In this document: piece after piece, positions 34,278 through 42,128 of the stretch
How positions within the stretch are numbered: position 1 is the stretch's first letter
Layout of the letters: the number at the start of each line of letters is the position of its first letter
DNA from: Marinobacterium sp.
GTDB lineage: Bacteria > Pseudomonadota > Gammaproteobacteria > Pseudomonadales > Balneatricaceae
Direction: 5' to 3'
NCBI GenBank assembly: GCA_025800125.1
Contig: JAOXSF010000054.1
Coordinates: 1-48,530 of the forward strand
Length of the DNA: 48,530 nucleotides
Notes under the pieces: generated by a model
What the model was told of the DNA's origin: nothing
The model's input: the letters and a program-made list of their open reading frames with translations, nothing else
Database searches by the model: none
Translations under genes and position numbers: made by a program

Positions 34278-35246
34278 TTACTCCGCCACCGGGTTGAACT
34301 GTTCTACCGTGCTGTGACTCGCCTGGATGTCAGCATGGTAGGAGGAACGAACCATCGGGCCGCTGGCAACATTTTCGAAGCCCAGCTCATAGCCCAGTTC
34401 TTCGTAACGCTTGAACTGTTCAGGCGTTACATACGCTTCGACAGCAAGGTGGTGCTTGGTCGGTTGCAGGTACTGGCCTATGGTCAGCATACCTACGTCC
34501 TGCGCGCGCAGGTCTTTCATTACCTGGATCATCTCTTCTTCGGTCTCACCCAGGCCAACCATCAGGCCGGACTTGGTGGTGACATGTGGATGAATCTCTT
34601 TGTAGCGGCGCAGCAGGTTCAGGGAATTTTCATAGCTGGCACCGGGGCGCACGGTGTCGTACAGGCGCGGCACGGTTTCCAGATTGTGGTTCAGGACATC
34701 GGGGGTGTCGTTAGCAAGGTTTTCCAGCGCTCGGTCAAGCTTGCCACGAAAGTCAGGAACCAGAATTTCAACTTTCACTGTTGGGTTCAGGGCACGGGTT
34801 TCGCGTACTACCTGAGCGAAGTGATCAGCACCGCCGTCGCGCAGGTCATCGCGGTCAACGGAGGTGATAACAACGTAGCGCAAGCCCAGATCACGGGTGC
34901 TTTCAGCTACGTGGCGGGGCTCATCAGCATCCAGCTGCATCGGTTTACCGTGGGCCACATCACAGAATGGGCAGCGTCGGGTACAGATGGCGCCCATCAC
35001 CATAAACGTAGCGGTTTTCTTGCTGAAGCATTCGCCCAGGTTCGGGCAGGAGGCTTCTTCGCACACAGTGTGCAGTTTTGTACGGCGCAGTTGTTTCTTT
35101 ACGCCTGCAACGTTTTTGGCGTTGGTTCGGGCATCAATGCGGATCCACTCCGGCTTTCTGAGGCGTTGACGTTCTGGGTCCGGCTTATGTTTGAGCCGGG
35201 ACATTTTCGATTCGCCTTTCAGTTCATGTAACGGGATCAGTTCCAT
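34278..35246 (-). CDS. lipA: Lipoyl synthase
   Basis: 322 residues, the usual length. Both cluster motifs are intact: auxiliary C62-x4-C67-x5-C73 ([12 protein letters not shown]) and radical-SAM C88-x3-C92-x2-C95 (CTRRCPFC). It inserts two sulfurs into protein-bound octanoate to make the lipoyl cofactor needed by GcvH and 2-oxoacid dehydrogenases. It follows gcvT on the minus strand after a 118-base gap with hairpins; no lipB is nearby. Linkage with gcvT suggests lipoyl supply is matched to glycine cleavage. A 305-residue opposite-strand frame is a shadow. Confidence 0.97.
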   Translation of the reverse strand: MELIPLHELKGESKMSRLKHKPDPERQRLRKPEWIRIDARTNAKNVAGVKKQLRRTKLHTVCEEASCPNLGECFSKKTATFMVMGAICTRRCPFCDVAHGKPMQLDADEPRHVAESTRDLGLRYVVITSVDRDDLRDGGADHFAQVVRETRALNPTVKVEILVPDFRGKLDRALENLANDTPDVLNHNLETVPRLYDTVRPGASYENSLNLLRRYKEIHPHVTTKSGLMVGLGETEEEMIQVMKDLRAQDVGMLTIGQYLQPTKHHLAVEAYVTPEQFKRYEELGYELGFENVASGPMVRSSYHADIQASHSTVEQFNPVAE

Positions 35247-35280
35247 GAGAGTCTCCAGTGTGCAGGGGAGTGGATCTTAC

Positions 35281-35345
35281 AACAGGGCAAGCAGCTGCTG
35301 ACCCTGTTATCACAATCACAGTATCAGACTACGACGTTGGTCGTA
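35281..35345. promoter_or_regulatory. Two hairpins in the gcvT-lipA gap
   Basis: AACAGGG/CCCTGTT (35281-35287, 35302-35308) encloses the palindrome GCAGCTGC. Next to it TACGAC/GTCGTA (35330-35335, 35340-35345) is followed by ATTTTT on the plus strand. They may modulate readthrough or processing between gcvT and lipA. Confidence 0.45.
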
Positions 35346-35364
35346 ATTTTTAGCCGTGATATTT

Positions 35365-36483
35365 TCAGCCGCGATAGTAACGCTGTTCGATGAACGGTGC
35401 ACGTGCAACTTTCATCGGCAGTTTCTTACCACGAACCTCTGCAAACACTTCAGTTTCCAGTGCGCTGTAAGCGGTTGCTACGTAACCCATCGCAACCGGC
35501 TGGTTAACGGTTGGGCCGAAAGAACCGGAGGTTACAACACCGATTTTTTCGCCGTCAGCGTTGAACAGTTCAGAGCCTTCACGGATTGGCGCACGGCCTT
35601 CACCCAGCAGACCTACACGCTTACGGCTGTAGTTCTTCTCTGCGATCTGTTCGTAGATCTTATCTGCACCCGGGAAGCCGCCAGCGCGCTCACCGTCTGC
35701 ACGACGGACTTTGGAGATTGCCCATAGCAGGCTGCCTTCTACCGGTGTGGTGGTTGGGTCGATGTCATTACCGTACAGGCACAGGCCAGACTCCAGACGC
35801 AGGGAGTCACGAGCACCCAGGCCAATCGCTTCAATCTCTGGCTGTTCCAGCAACAGTTTAACCAGACGCTCAGCGTCGGCAGATGGGATGGAGATTTCGT
35901 AACCGTCTTCACCGGTGTAGCCGGAACGGGATACAAAACAGTCAACGCCGTCGATCTGCATCTGACGGGAATCCATAAATACCAGATCGTGAACTTCCGG
36001 CTGGATACGGCCGATTGCTTCGGCAGTCTTAGGGCCCTGTACGGCGATCAGTGCGCGATCTTCCAGTACTTCGATCTCAACATCGTCGCCCAGGTTGGCA
36101 CGCATGTGTGAGATATCCTGCTCTTTACAGGCAGCATTGACTACAACGTAAACCCAATCGCCGTAGTTAGTGACCATCAAGTCATCCATGATGCCGCCTT
36201 CTTCATTGGTGAAGATGGCGTAACGCTGTTTGCCCACTGGCAGGTCGATGATGTCAACCGGTACCAGTTTTTCCAGCGCTGCAGCAGCGTTTGCGCCGGT
36301 CAGTTTTACCTGACCCATGTGAGAAACATCGAACAGGCCTGCCTGGTCGCGGGTGTGCAGGTGTTCTTTCTTGACACCCAGCGGGTACTGAACAGGCATT
36401 TCATAGCCAGCGAACGGTACCATCTTGCCGCCCAGTTCAACGTGAAGATCAAACAGCGGTGTTTTCAGCAGTGTTTCTGACAT
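35365..36483 (-). CDS. gcvT: Glycine cleavage system T protein (aminomethyltransferase)
   Basis: 372 residues, full length. Family blocks include KTPLFDLHVELGGKMVPFAG at the N-terminus, LFDVSHMGQVKLTG, RALIAVQGP and YTGEDGYEIS. It transfers the methylene group from the GcvH-bound intermediate to tetrahydrofolate, releasing ammonia. It is split from gcvH and gcvP, which are on the opposite strand 5 kb away. The 976-base upstream gap contains repeats, an operator-like palindrome and a strongly structured segment, so regulation through a long leader is likely. Confidence 0.97.
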   Translation of the reverse strand: MSETLLKTPLFDLHVELGGKMVPFAGYEMPVQYPLGVKKEHLHTRDQAGLFDVSHMGQVKLTGANAAAALEKLVPVDIIDLPVGKQRYAIFTNEEGGIMDDLMVTNYGDWVYVVVNAACKEQDISHMRANLGDDVEIEVLEDRALIAVQGPKTAEAIGRIQPEVHDLVFMDSRQMQIDGVDCFVSRSGYTGEDGYEISIPSADAERLVKLLLEQPEIEAIGLGARDSLRLESGLCLYGNDIDPTTTPVEGSLLWAISKVRRADGERAGGFPGADKIYEQIAEKNYSRKRVGLLGEGRAPIREGSELFNADGEKIGVVTSGSFGPTVNQPVAMGYVATAYSALETEVFAEVRGKKLPMKVARAPFIEQRYYRG

Positions 36484-36608
36484 CTTTGTTTCTCTCTGAT
36501 TTTTGTCATTGCAGGCGGTACTGGCAATCGGTGCTTGTCAGACGCTTGTTAAAAGCGTGTACAGCTAACCCTTTTTGCTATCAGCCATTCATGACTTTGT
36601 TATTAGTT

Positions 36609-36862
36609 ACCCCAGCGTCAGGCTGGGGTTTCTGATTGGATCAGGCTCTGCCCGGATGGCTGAGTGTGCAACCATCCCGGACAGCAACAGAGACGCCGAT
36701 CGCAGCGCTGTCCTTAGGCAGGGTGGCCTGAAAATGTTGTCGCTATTCAGTCTGAGCCGGTGGTGTTACGGGGCGTTGTTCATCATGAACTGCGTCCGTA
36801 TAACGCGCCTCCGGTGGGAGGGTGGACTGAATAGCCGACATTGTTCCGTGTTGCTGTTTTTT
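36609..36862. ncRNA. Candidate structured RNA or gcvT leader element
   Basis: Inverted repeats: ACCCCAG/CTGGGGT (36609-36615, 36623-36629), GGACAGC/GCTGTCC (36679-36685, 36707-36713), CTATTCAGTC/GACTGAATAG (36743-36752, 36825-36834), GTTCAT/ATGAAC (36778-36790) and ACAGCAAC/GTTGCTGT (36681-36688, 36850-36857), the last running into TTTTTT on the plus strand. The ACAGC segment is shared by two exclusive pairings, as in a switch. The strand of transcription is undecided: minus would make it part of the gcvT leader, plus a free RNA with an intrinsic end. No known class recognised. Confidence 0.4.
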
Positions 36863-36999
36863 GTTCTGCTATCTGGGCATGCTCTGGTTTCGCAGACCGG
36901 TTCAGTAACCTGGCCCAGATAACTGACGCTATCTAATAAGGTAGTTGTCGCAGACAGTCATGGCTGCCTATGGATGTCGCGGTACTGTTTATATCTCAG

Positions 37000-37090
37000 C
37001 GCTGTATATAGACGCTGTACATAAACGTTGTACATAAATGCTGTATTTGGGTCTTGTAGCTGGATGTTGTACCTGAACCTTATGCGTAGA
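37000..37090. repeat. 13-bp degenerate tandem repeat, about seven units
   Basis: Units start every 13 bases from 37000; the clearest are CGCTGTACATAAA (37013) and CGTTGTACATAAA (37026), decaying towards 37090. They share the octamer CGTTGTAC with the 11-bp array at 15801-15856. Confidence 0.7.
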
Positions 37091-37182
37091 TGTCCCGTAC
37101 AGCACCTGGCTTGACCAATACGTCTGTTTATCAAGCGCGACCATTTTCTACCAGTGCGATCTCTCTACCTGATAAGAGAGCT

Positions 37183-37200
37183 TGTTTCGTATAGGAAACA
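37183..37200. promoter_or_regulatory. Operator-like palindrome upstream of gcvT
   Basis: TGTTTCGTATAGGAAACA, 6-bp perfect arms. The core TTTCGTATAGGAAA differs by one base from the perfect palindrome upstream of sdaA (38306-38319). A GGAAAC half-site lies at 37215-37220, about two helical turns away. Likely a site for the adjacent XRE-cupin regulator. Confidence 0.6.
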
Positions 37201-37386
37201 AAATTAGAGGATGAGGAAACTTAATGCAACTGCTATTTCAATTTTTTTGAGCCGGATGTGCTGAAAGAGGCGCTGGCAGGAACGATCTGTCTGTCGTTCC
37301 TGTGCAGGTATGAAGAAAGAGGCTGGGCAGGTGTTGAGTATCGTAGCCTGTGCATCGCCGGTATTCAGGCGGTCATGGTTGTGGCT

Positions 37387-37440
37387 TTGTTGCTGTTCGA
37401 TGACTTGTTGCTGTCCGATGGCCTGTTGTTGTGGTTCTGT
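37387..37440. repeat. 18-bp degenerate tandem repeat, three units
   Basis: TTGTTGCTGT blocks recur at 37387, 37405 and, in changed form, 37423. They lie downstream of the regulator gene's stop codon; read on the minus strand they give a glutamine-rich repeat. Confidence 0.6.
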
Positions 37441-37459
37441 TGTATCAAGCCGTAACCCG

Positions 37460-38098
37460 TCAGGCTGTAACCCAGAGCACCACAGCGTCTTCGTCGCTGG
37501 TTGAAACCAGTGCATGGCCCATATCGCAGTCGTAGTAGGCGGAGTCGCCTTCGCTCAGCTCAACCGGTTCATAAAACTCGGTATAGAACAGCAGGGAGCC
37601 GCGTAATACATAGAGAAACTCTTCACCATCGTGGCGTACCCAGTCGCCGTATTCATCAAAACTGCGCGCCCGTACACGGGTACGATACGGCAGCATCTTT
37701 TTACGACTAAGCTGATAGGCGAGCAGCTCATGTTCGTATGTCGGTGTCGGGTGAGGCTGGCCCTCGCCGCTACGGGTGATGTCGCGGCGGCCAGAAGCCT
37801 TGTGGCGCTGTTGGTCTGGCTGGGAAAACAGCTGGGGAATATCAATGCCCAGCCCCTGAACCAGCTTTTGTACAGCAACGAATGTTGGTGAGATTTGCTC
37901 GTTTTCTATTTTGGACAGCGTTGAGCGGGCAAGCCCGGTCAATTTACTGGCTTCCTCAAGGGTGAGGTTCTGGCTGAGGCGAATCTCCCGTACACGTTTG
38001 CCCAGCTCCATCGGGGAGAGGGTTGTTTCGGCTCGGGTCAGGGTCATCTGACGACTATTGCTTTGTTCATCCACCACCAGGGGGGGGCTATCAACCAT
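37460..38098 (-). CDS. XRE-family regulator with C-terminal cupin domain
   Basis: 212 residues. The XRE helix-turn-helix spans about 31-90 (LGKRVREIRLSQNLTLEEAS, GLARSTLSKIENEQISPT) and the cupin_2 sensor domain about 135-211 (DGEEFLYVLRGSLLFYTEFY, LSEGDSAYYDCDMGHAL). I chose ATG 38098 after GGAGAAG; a TTG at 38125 is less likely. The gene sits between two glycine-metabolism units, divergent from sdaA. The shared palindrome upstream of sdaA and in the gcvT promoter region makes it the probable local regulator. The ligand is unknown; glycine, serine or a related metabolite would be reasonable. Confidence 0.88.
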   Translation of the reverse strand: MVDSPPLVVDEQSNSRQMTLTRAETTLSPMELGKRVREIRLSQNLTLEEASKLTGLARSTLSKIENEQISPTFVAVQKLVQGLGIDIPQLFSQPDQQRHKASGRRDITRSGEGQPHPTPTYEHELLAYQLSRKKMLPYRTRVRARSFDEYGDWVRHDGEEFLYVLRGSLLFYTEFYEPVELSEGDSAYYDCDMGHALVSTSDEDAVVLWVTA

Positions 38099-38282
38099 GT
38101 GCTTCTCCAGATACTGCTGAGTCAATTAAGGTGCCGAAATACAGCAGCTATCTATATAGGCGTTTGTCTATATTAATGCTCTATTGCGGTTGTCTGTTCA
38201 GGTTGCTGTGGCAAGTGACTGAACATAGCTTGTTTACTGCTATATAAGAAGCGGCTAACAAGCCGTCAGGGAACAGTATATG

Positions 38283-38295
38283 GTTTCCCTGAAAC
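38283..38295. promoter_or_regulatory. Operator-like palindrome, distal box of the sdaA promoter
   Basis: GTTTCCCTGAAAC, 5-bp perfect arms around CCT. It lies about 23 bp upstream of the centre of the second box, on nearly the same DNA face. Confidence 0.5.
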
Positions 38296-38305
38296 GAAAG
38301 CGAAG

Positions 38306-38319
38306 TTTCCTATAGGAAA
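38306..38319. promoter_or_regulatory. Operator-like palindrome, proximal box of the sdaA promoter
   Basis: TTTCCTATAGGAAA, a perfect 14-bp palindrome 6 bases upstream of the proposed -35 element. It is matched 13 of 14 at 37187-37200 minus-side core. Confidence 0.65.
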
Positions 38320-38325
38320 TTTTTG

Positions 38326-38354
38326 TTGCTCATTCTGAAAACTGTTGCTAATCT
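38326..38354 (+). promoter_or_regulatory. Candidate promoter of the sdaA-glyA-gcvHP unit
   Basis: TTGCTC (38326-38331), 17-base spacer, TAATCT (38349-38354). Moderate match to sigma-70 consensus; supported by the palindromes just upstream. Confidence 0.4.
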
Positions 38355-38514
38355 GCACATCAAGTTGATTCGGGATGACAAAATTCTCCCGAGCCAGTCC
38401 CATCAGTCAACGGTGGGTGGCTTCAGTAAGAAGCGGGTGGCCGACTCTTCGCAATGTGCAAACCGAGGTGGGCGTTGTGAAGAACGATAAGAATAATGCT
38501 GGAGGCTCAAGCAA

Positions 38515-39894
38515 ATGCTGTTAAGTATCTTTGATCTGTTCAAGATCGGTGTAGGACCATCAAGCTCTCACACCGTGGGGCCAATGGTAGCGTCCAACCG
38601 CTTCCTGGCAGAATTGAAAGACGCAGGCCTGTTTGAAAAGACCACTGCTGTCAAAGTGAACCTGTATGGTTCTTTGGCGATGACCGGTGAAGGTCACGCA
38701 ACTGATGTAGCGACCATGGTTGGTCTGATGGGTGAAGCGCCGGATACAGTTGATCCGGACATGGTGCCCGTTTATATCCAGCAGATTCGTGATGAAAAAC
38801 GTCTGAACCTGAACGGCGAGAAGTGGATTAACTTCGATGCTGACACTCAGGTGCCATTCCTGTTTGGTGAGTCGCTGCCAAAGCACCCGAACGGTATGCG
38901 TTTCCTGGCCTTTGATGAAGCTGGCATCATTATTCTGGACTCCATCTATTACTCTGTCGGTGGCGGTTTCGTACTGAGTGACGAAGAGGCCAGCGCAGAA
39001 ACTGCCCCGAGCGAACACGAAAGCGTGCCATACCATTTTGAGAATGGTGTTGATCTGCTGGAGCTGGGTGAAGCACACAATATGAGTATCGCTGAAGTGG
39101 TACTTGCCAACGAATATTCCCATACCGACAAAGCTGAAGTGCGTCGTAAGCTGATCAATATCTACAAGGTGATGGACGGCTGTATTCGTCGTGGTTGTGA
39201 ACAGACCGGCGAGCTGCCGGGTGGTCTGAATATCCAGCGTCGTGCTCATGAAATGCGTCGTGAGCTGGTCGAGCACCCGGAAAAAGCGCTGCAAGATCAT
39301 CTGACGGTGATGGACTGGGTCAACCTGTTTGCGATTGCAGTAAATGAAGAGAACGCAGCGGGTGGTCGCGTTGTGACCGCACCAACAAATGGTGCGGCAG
39401 GTGTTATTCCTGCTGTGCTGGCGTACTACGACCGTTTTGTGCCGGGTTCCAGTGAAGACGGTATCTGTACTTTTCTGGCAACTGCTGCTGCTATTGGCAT
39501 GTTGTATAAACACAACGCATCTATTTCGGCGGCAGAAGTGGGTTGCCAGGGTGAAATCGGCGTGGCCTGTTCCATGGCGGCGGGCGCACTGTGTGCCGTG
39601 TTGGGCGGTACTAATGAGCAGATCGAAAACGCTGCTGAAATTGGCATGGAACACAACCTGGGCCTGACCTGTGACCCGATTAACGGGTTGGTGCAGGTGC
39701 CTTGTATCGAACGTAACACCATGGGCGCGGTGAAAGCGATCAACGCTGCCCGACTGGCGCTGCGTGGCTCCGGTGAGCATCACGTATCGCTGGATTCTGT
39801 AATCGAAACCATGCGACAGACTGGGGTCGATATGCAGGATAAGTACAAAGAAACATCCACAGGCGGTCTGGCCGTTAACGTGGTGGCCTGTTAA
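38515..39894 (+). CDS. sdaA: L-serine ammonia-lyase (L-serine dehydratase)
   Basis: 459 residues, single-chain iron-sulfur serine dehydratase with beta and alpha domains fused. The N-terminus [20 protein letters not shown] and the alpha-domain blocks [32 protein letters not shown] and [20 protein letters not shown] are diagnostic; the cysteines in these blocks bind the 4Fe-4S cluster. It deaminates serine to pyruvate, the exit of the glycine route. The ATG follows GGAGG by 9 bases. It is first of a plus-strand group with glyA, gcvH and gcvP. Confidence 0.96.
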   Translation: MLLSIFDLFKIGVGPSSSHTVGPMVASNRFLAELKDAGLFEKTTAVKVNLYGSLAMTGEGHATDVATMVGLMGEAPDTVDPDMVPVYIQQIRDEKRLNLNGEKWINFDADTQVPFLFGESLPKHPNGMRFLAFDEAGIIILDSIYYSVGGGFVLSDEEASAETAPSEHESVPYHFENGVDLLELGEAHNMSIAEVVLANEYSHTDKAEVRRKLINIYKVMDGCIRRGCEQTGELPGGLNIQRRAHEMRRELVEHPEKALQDHLTVMDWVNLFAIAVNEENAAGGRVVTAPTNGAAGVIPAVLAYYDRFVPGSSEDGICTFLATAAAIGMLYKHNASISAAEVGCQGEIGVACSMAAGALCAVLGGTNEQIENAAEIGMEHNLGLTCDPINGLVQVPCIERNTMGAVKAINAARLALRGSGEHHVSLDSVIETMRQTGVDMQDKYKETSTGGLAVNVVAC

Positions 39895-40001
39895 GTCAGG
39901 CCCGGGCTTCGGCTCAAAGCAAAAGACGATGAAAGAAACAACGTGTTTTGGCAAATACGAAATCTATCAATTAGAACAATAACCCAGTAGAGAACGACAC
40001 C

Positions 40002-41297
40002 ATGAGCAATCTGTACCCTAACAGTGAAACTGAGCAGTTCTTCAGCCAGGATCTGGCAGCCTCTGATGCTGCGCTGCTGAGTGCTGTAAACGACGAATTC
40101 CGTCGTCAGGAAGATCAGATCGAGCTGATCGCCTCTGAGAACATCGTATCCAAAGCGGTCATGGAAGCGCAGGGTACTGTGCTGACCAACAAATACGCGG
40201 AAGGTTACTCTGGCCGTCGTTACTACGGTGGTTGTGAATACGTAGATGTAGCAGAAACCCTGGCTGTTGAACGTGCTAAAGAGCTGTTTGGCGCTGAGTA
40301 CGTAAACGTACAGCCACATTCTGGTGCTCAGGCTAATGGTGCTGTCTTCATGGCGCTGTTACAGCCGGGCGATACCATTCTGGGTATGTCTCTGGATGCT
40401 GGTGGCCACCTGACGCACGGCGCGCGTCCTGCGCAGTCTGGTAAGTGGTTCAACGCTGTACAGTACGGCGTGTCTCAGGAAACTCAGCTGATTGACTATG
40501 ATGCAGTTGAAGCGCAGGCGGTAGAGTGTCAGCCAAAGCTGATCATCGCCGGTGGTTCTGCAATTCCTCGTCAGATTGATTTCGCCCGCTTCCGTGAAAT
40601 TGCTGACAAAGTGGGTGCATACCTGATGGTAGACATGGCGCACATCGCCGGTCTGGTTGCTACAGGCGCACATCCAAGCCCACTGCCACACGCACACGTT
40701 TGTACGACAACAACGCACAAAACCCTGCGTGGTCCACGTGGCGGCATGGTGCTGTCTAACGATCTGGATCTGGGCAAGAAGATCAACTCTGCGGTATTCC
40801 CTGGCCTGCAGGGCGGCCCGCTGATGCACGTTATCGCTGGTAAAGCTGTAGCCTTCGGTGAAGCGCTGCGTCCAGAGTTTAAAGGTTACATTGAGCGTGT
40901 TGTAGAGAATGCTAAGGTGCTGGCTGAGACACTGGTTGAGCGTGGCTGTGACATCGTAACCGGTGGTACTGACACTCACCTGATGCTGGTTGATCTGCGT
41001 CCTAAGGGCCTGAAGGGTAACGTAACGGAAGAAGCACTGGAGCGTGCCGGTATCACCTGTAACAAGAACGGCATCCCGTTCGACCCAGAGAAGCCGATGG
41101 TTACGTCCGGTATCCGTCTGGGTACACCGGCAGGTACAACCCGTGGTTTCGGCACTGAAGAATTCCGCCTGATCGGCAACCTGATTGGTGATGTGCTGGA
41201 CGGTCTGGCTGCGAATCCTGAAGACAACAGTGCTGTTGAAGCGGATGTTCGCGCTAAAGTTGCCGAGCTGTGCAAGCAGTTCCCGCTGTACCGCTAA
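40002..41297 (+). CDS. glyA: Serine hydroxymethyltransferase
   Basis: 431 residues. PLP lysine K240 in [16 protein letters not shown]; the substrate and folate segments [15 protein letters not shown] and [15 protein letters not shown] are intact. It interconverts serine and glycine with methylene-THF; between sdaA and gcvH it is placed to run from glycine to serine. The short N-terminal extension is unlike the shorter housekeeping copy of many bacteria, so a second glyA elsewhere would be expected. It starts 107 bases after sdaA. Confidence 0.96.
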   Translation: MSNLYPNSETEQFFSQDLAASDAALLSAVNDEFRRQEDQIELIASENIVSKAVMEAQGTVLTNKYAEGYSGRRYYGGCEYVDVAETLAVERAKELFGAEYVNVQPHSGAQANGAVFMALLQPGDTILGMSLDAGGHLTHGARPAQSGKWFNAVQYGVSQETQLIDYDAVEAQAVECQPKLIIAGGSAIPRQIDFARFREIADKVGAYLMVDMAHIAGLVATGAHPSPLPHAHVCTTTTHKTLRGPRGGMVLSNDLDLGKKINSAVFPGLQGGPLMHVIAGKAVAFGEALRPEFKGYIERVVENAKVLAETLVERGCDIVTGGTDTHLMLVDLRPKGLKGNVTEEALERAGITCNKNGIPFDPEKPMVTSGIRLGTPAGTTRGFGTEEFRLIGNLIGDVLDGLAANPEDNSAVEADVRAKVAELCKQFPLYR

Positions 41298-41477
41298 GCG
41301 ATTCGCTTTGAAGCTGGACGATCAAGTCAAACCTGACGTTCAGCTCACGGAGAAGGCGCTGTTGTGCAGATAGCGCACAAGGCAAGATTAGAGCCTCAGG
41401 CGGCAATGCTGTTTTTTACAGGTCTTGCAGTATTGCCGCATAAAACTGAAAAAATACTGAATAAGAGAGTAACAATA

Positions 41478-41870
41478 ATGAGCAACGTACCATCCAACCT
41501 GAAGTTTGCTGAATCTCACGAGTGGGTTCTGGACAATGGCGACGGCACTGTAACAGTGGGCATTTCTGACCACGCACAGGAGCTGCTGGGCGATGTTGTA
41601 TTTGTTGAGCTGCCAGAAGTTGGTCGTGAAGTAGAGAAGGGAGAAGAGTTCTCCCTGGTTGAGTCTGTAAAGGCTGCATCTGACATCTACGCACCAGTAT
41701 CTGGTGAAGTTGTTGCTGTAAACGAAGCGCTGGAAGACGCTCCAGAGACTGTTAACGAAGAAGCATACGAAGGCGGCTGGATTGCGAAAATCAAATTGTC
41801 TGATGCCTCTGAGGTTGATGCACTGCTGGCTGCTGACGCTTACGAACAGAAAGTTGCCGATGAAGCCTGA
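41478..41870 (+). CDS. gcvH: Glycine cleavage system H protein
   Basis: 130 residues, lipoyl carrier of the glycine cleavage system. The lipoylation lysine is K65 in [29 protein letters not shown] and [19 protein letters not shown] are family blocks. It shuttles the aminomethyl group between GcvP and GcvT. ATG 41478 is chosen, after AAGAGAG; the frame is open 38 codons further upstream but unlike the family. It is separated from gcvP by a 258-base run of hairpins. Confidence 0.96.
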   Translation: MSNVPSNLKFAESHEWVLDNGDGTVTVGISDHAQELLGDVVFVELPEVGREVEKGEEFSLVESVKAASDIYAPVSGEVVAVNEALEDAPETVNEEAYEGGWIAKIKLSDASEVDALLAADAYEQKVADEA

Positions 41871-42128
41871 TTGTGGAGTGGCGTCGTGAATAGGTGCGAC
41901 GCTCTCTGATTGTCCTCCAATCAGGTTTCAACACTGGCGCTTTTGCGTCAGTGGCAAAGCGGGGAAGGAGTGCAGGCCTGAACCGCAACCCCTGTGCCTG
42001 CCGGGCTCCAGTAGCCCGGCAGTGTACATCTCCAGGGGGTTTTAACTAATTCGCCGGGGCTGCCATACGGTAAGCAGTATCGCTGAGCAGTAAAATGGCA
42101 GCGCTGGCCCCTGACAGGTTAGAGAACT
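41871..42128 (+). promoter_or_regulatory. Hairpin array between gcvH and gcvP
   Basis: Four strong stems in a row: GCGTCG/CGACGC (41881-41886, 41897-41902), CTGATTG/CAATCAG (41906-41912, 41918-41924), CACTGGCGC/GCGTCAGTG (41932-41940, 41945-41953, one G-U) and TGCCGGGCT/AGCCCGGCA (41999-42007, 42013-42021). None has a following T tract. It may protect the gcvH message or attenuate gcvP. Confidence 0.5.

Larger units (their letters stand above)
36484..37459. other. 976-base gene-free region between the regulator gene and gcvT
   Basis: I see no supported gene. From gcvT outwards it holds a strongly structured block (36609-36862), a 13-bp repeat array (37000-37090), a hairpin CTCTC/GAGAG (37161-37180), an operator-like palindrome (37183-37200) and an 18-bp repeat (37387-37440). 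A 115-residue frame at 36575-36922 lies over the structured block and has no protein-like features. Confidence 0.6.
38099..38514. other. Divergent control region between the XRE regulator and sdaA
   Basis: 416 bases with no gene. It contains two operator-like palindromes (38283-38295, 38306-38319), a plausible sdaA promoter (38326-38354) and a transcribed leader. The leader has a GCTTC/GAAGC hairpin flanked by two GGGTGGC copies (around 38413-38442). The regulator-proximal half is AT-rich. Confidence 0.55.

Noticed and set aside
34314-35231. 305-residue open frame on the plus strand opposite lipA
   Set aside because: Shadow of lipA, whose cysteine motifs and length are fully intact on the minus strand.
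36600-36860. Glycine riboswitch upstream of gcvT
   Set aside because: The paired GGAGAG and CCGAAGG core and the CTCTCAGG signature are not present on either strand; only a partial CAGGC...AAGGACAG resemblance. Kept as an unassigned structure.
36575-36922. 115-residue plus-strand frame upstream of gcvT
   Set aside because: Covers the inverted-repeat block; no ribosome site and no protein-like pattern.
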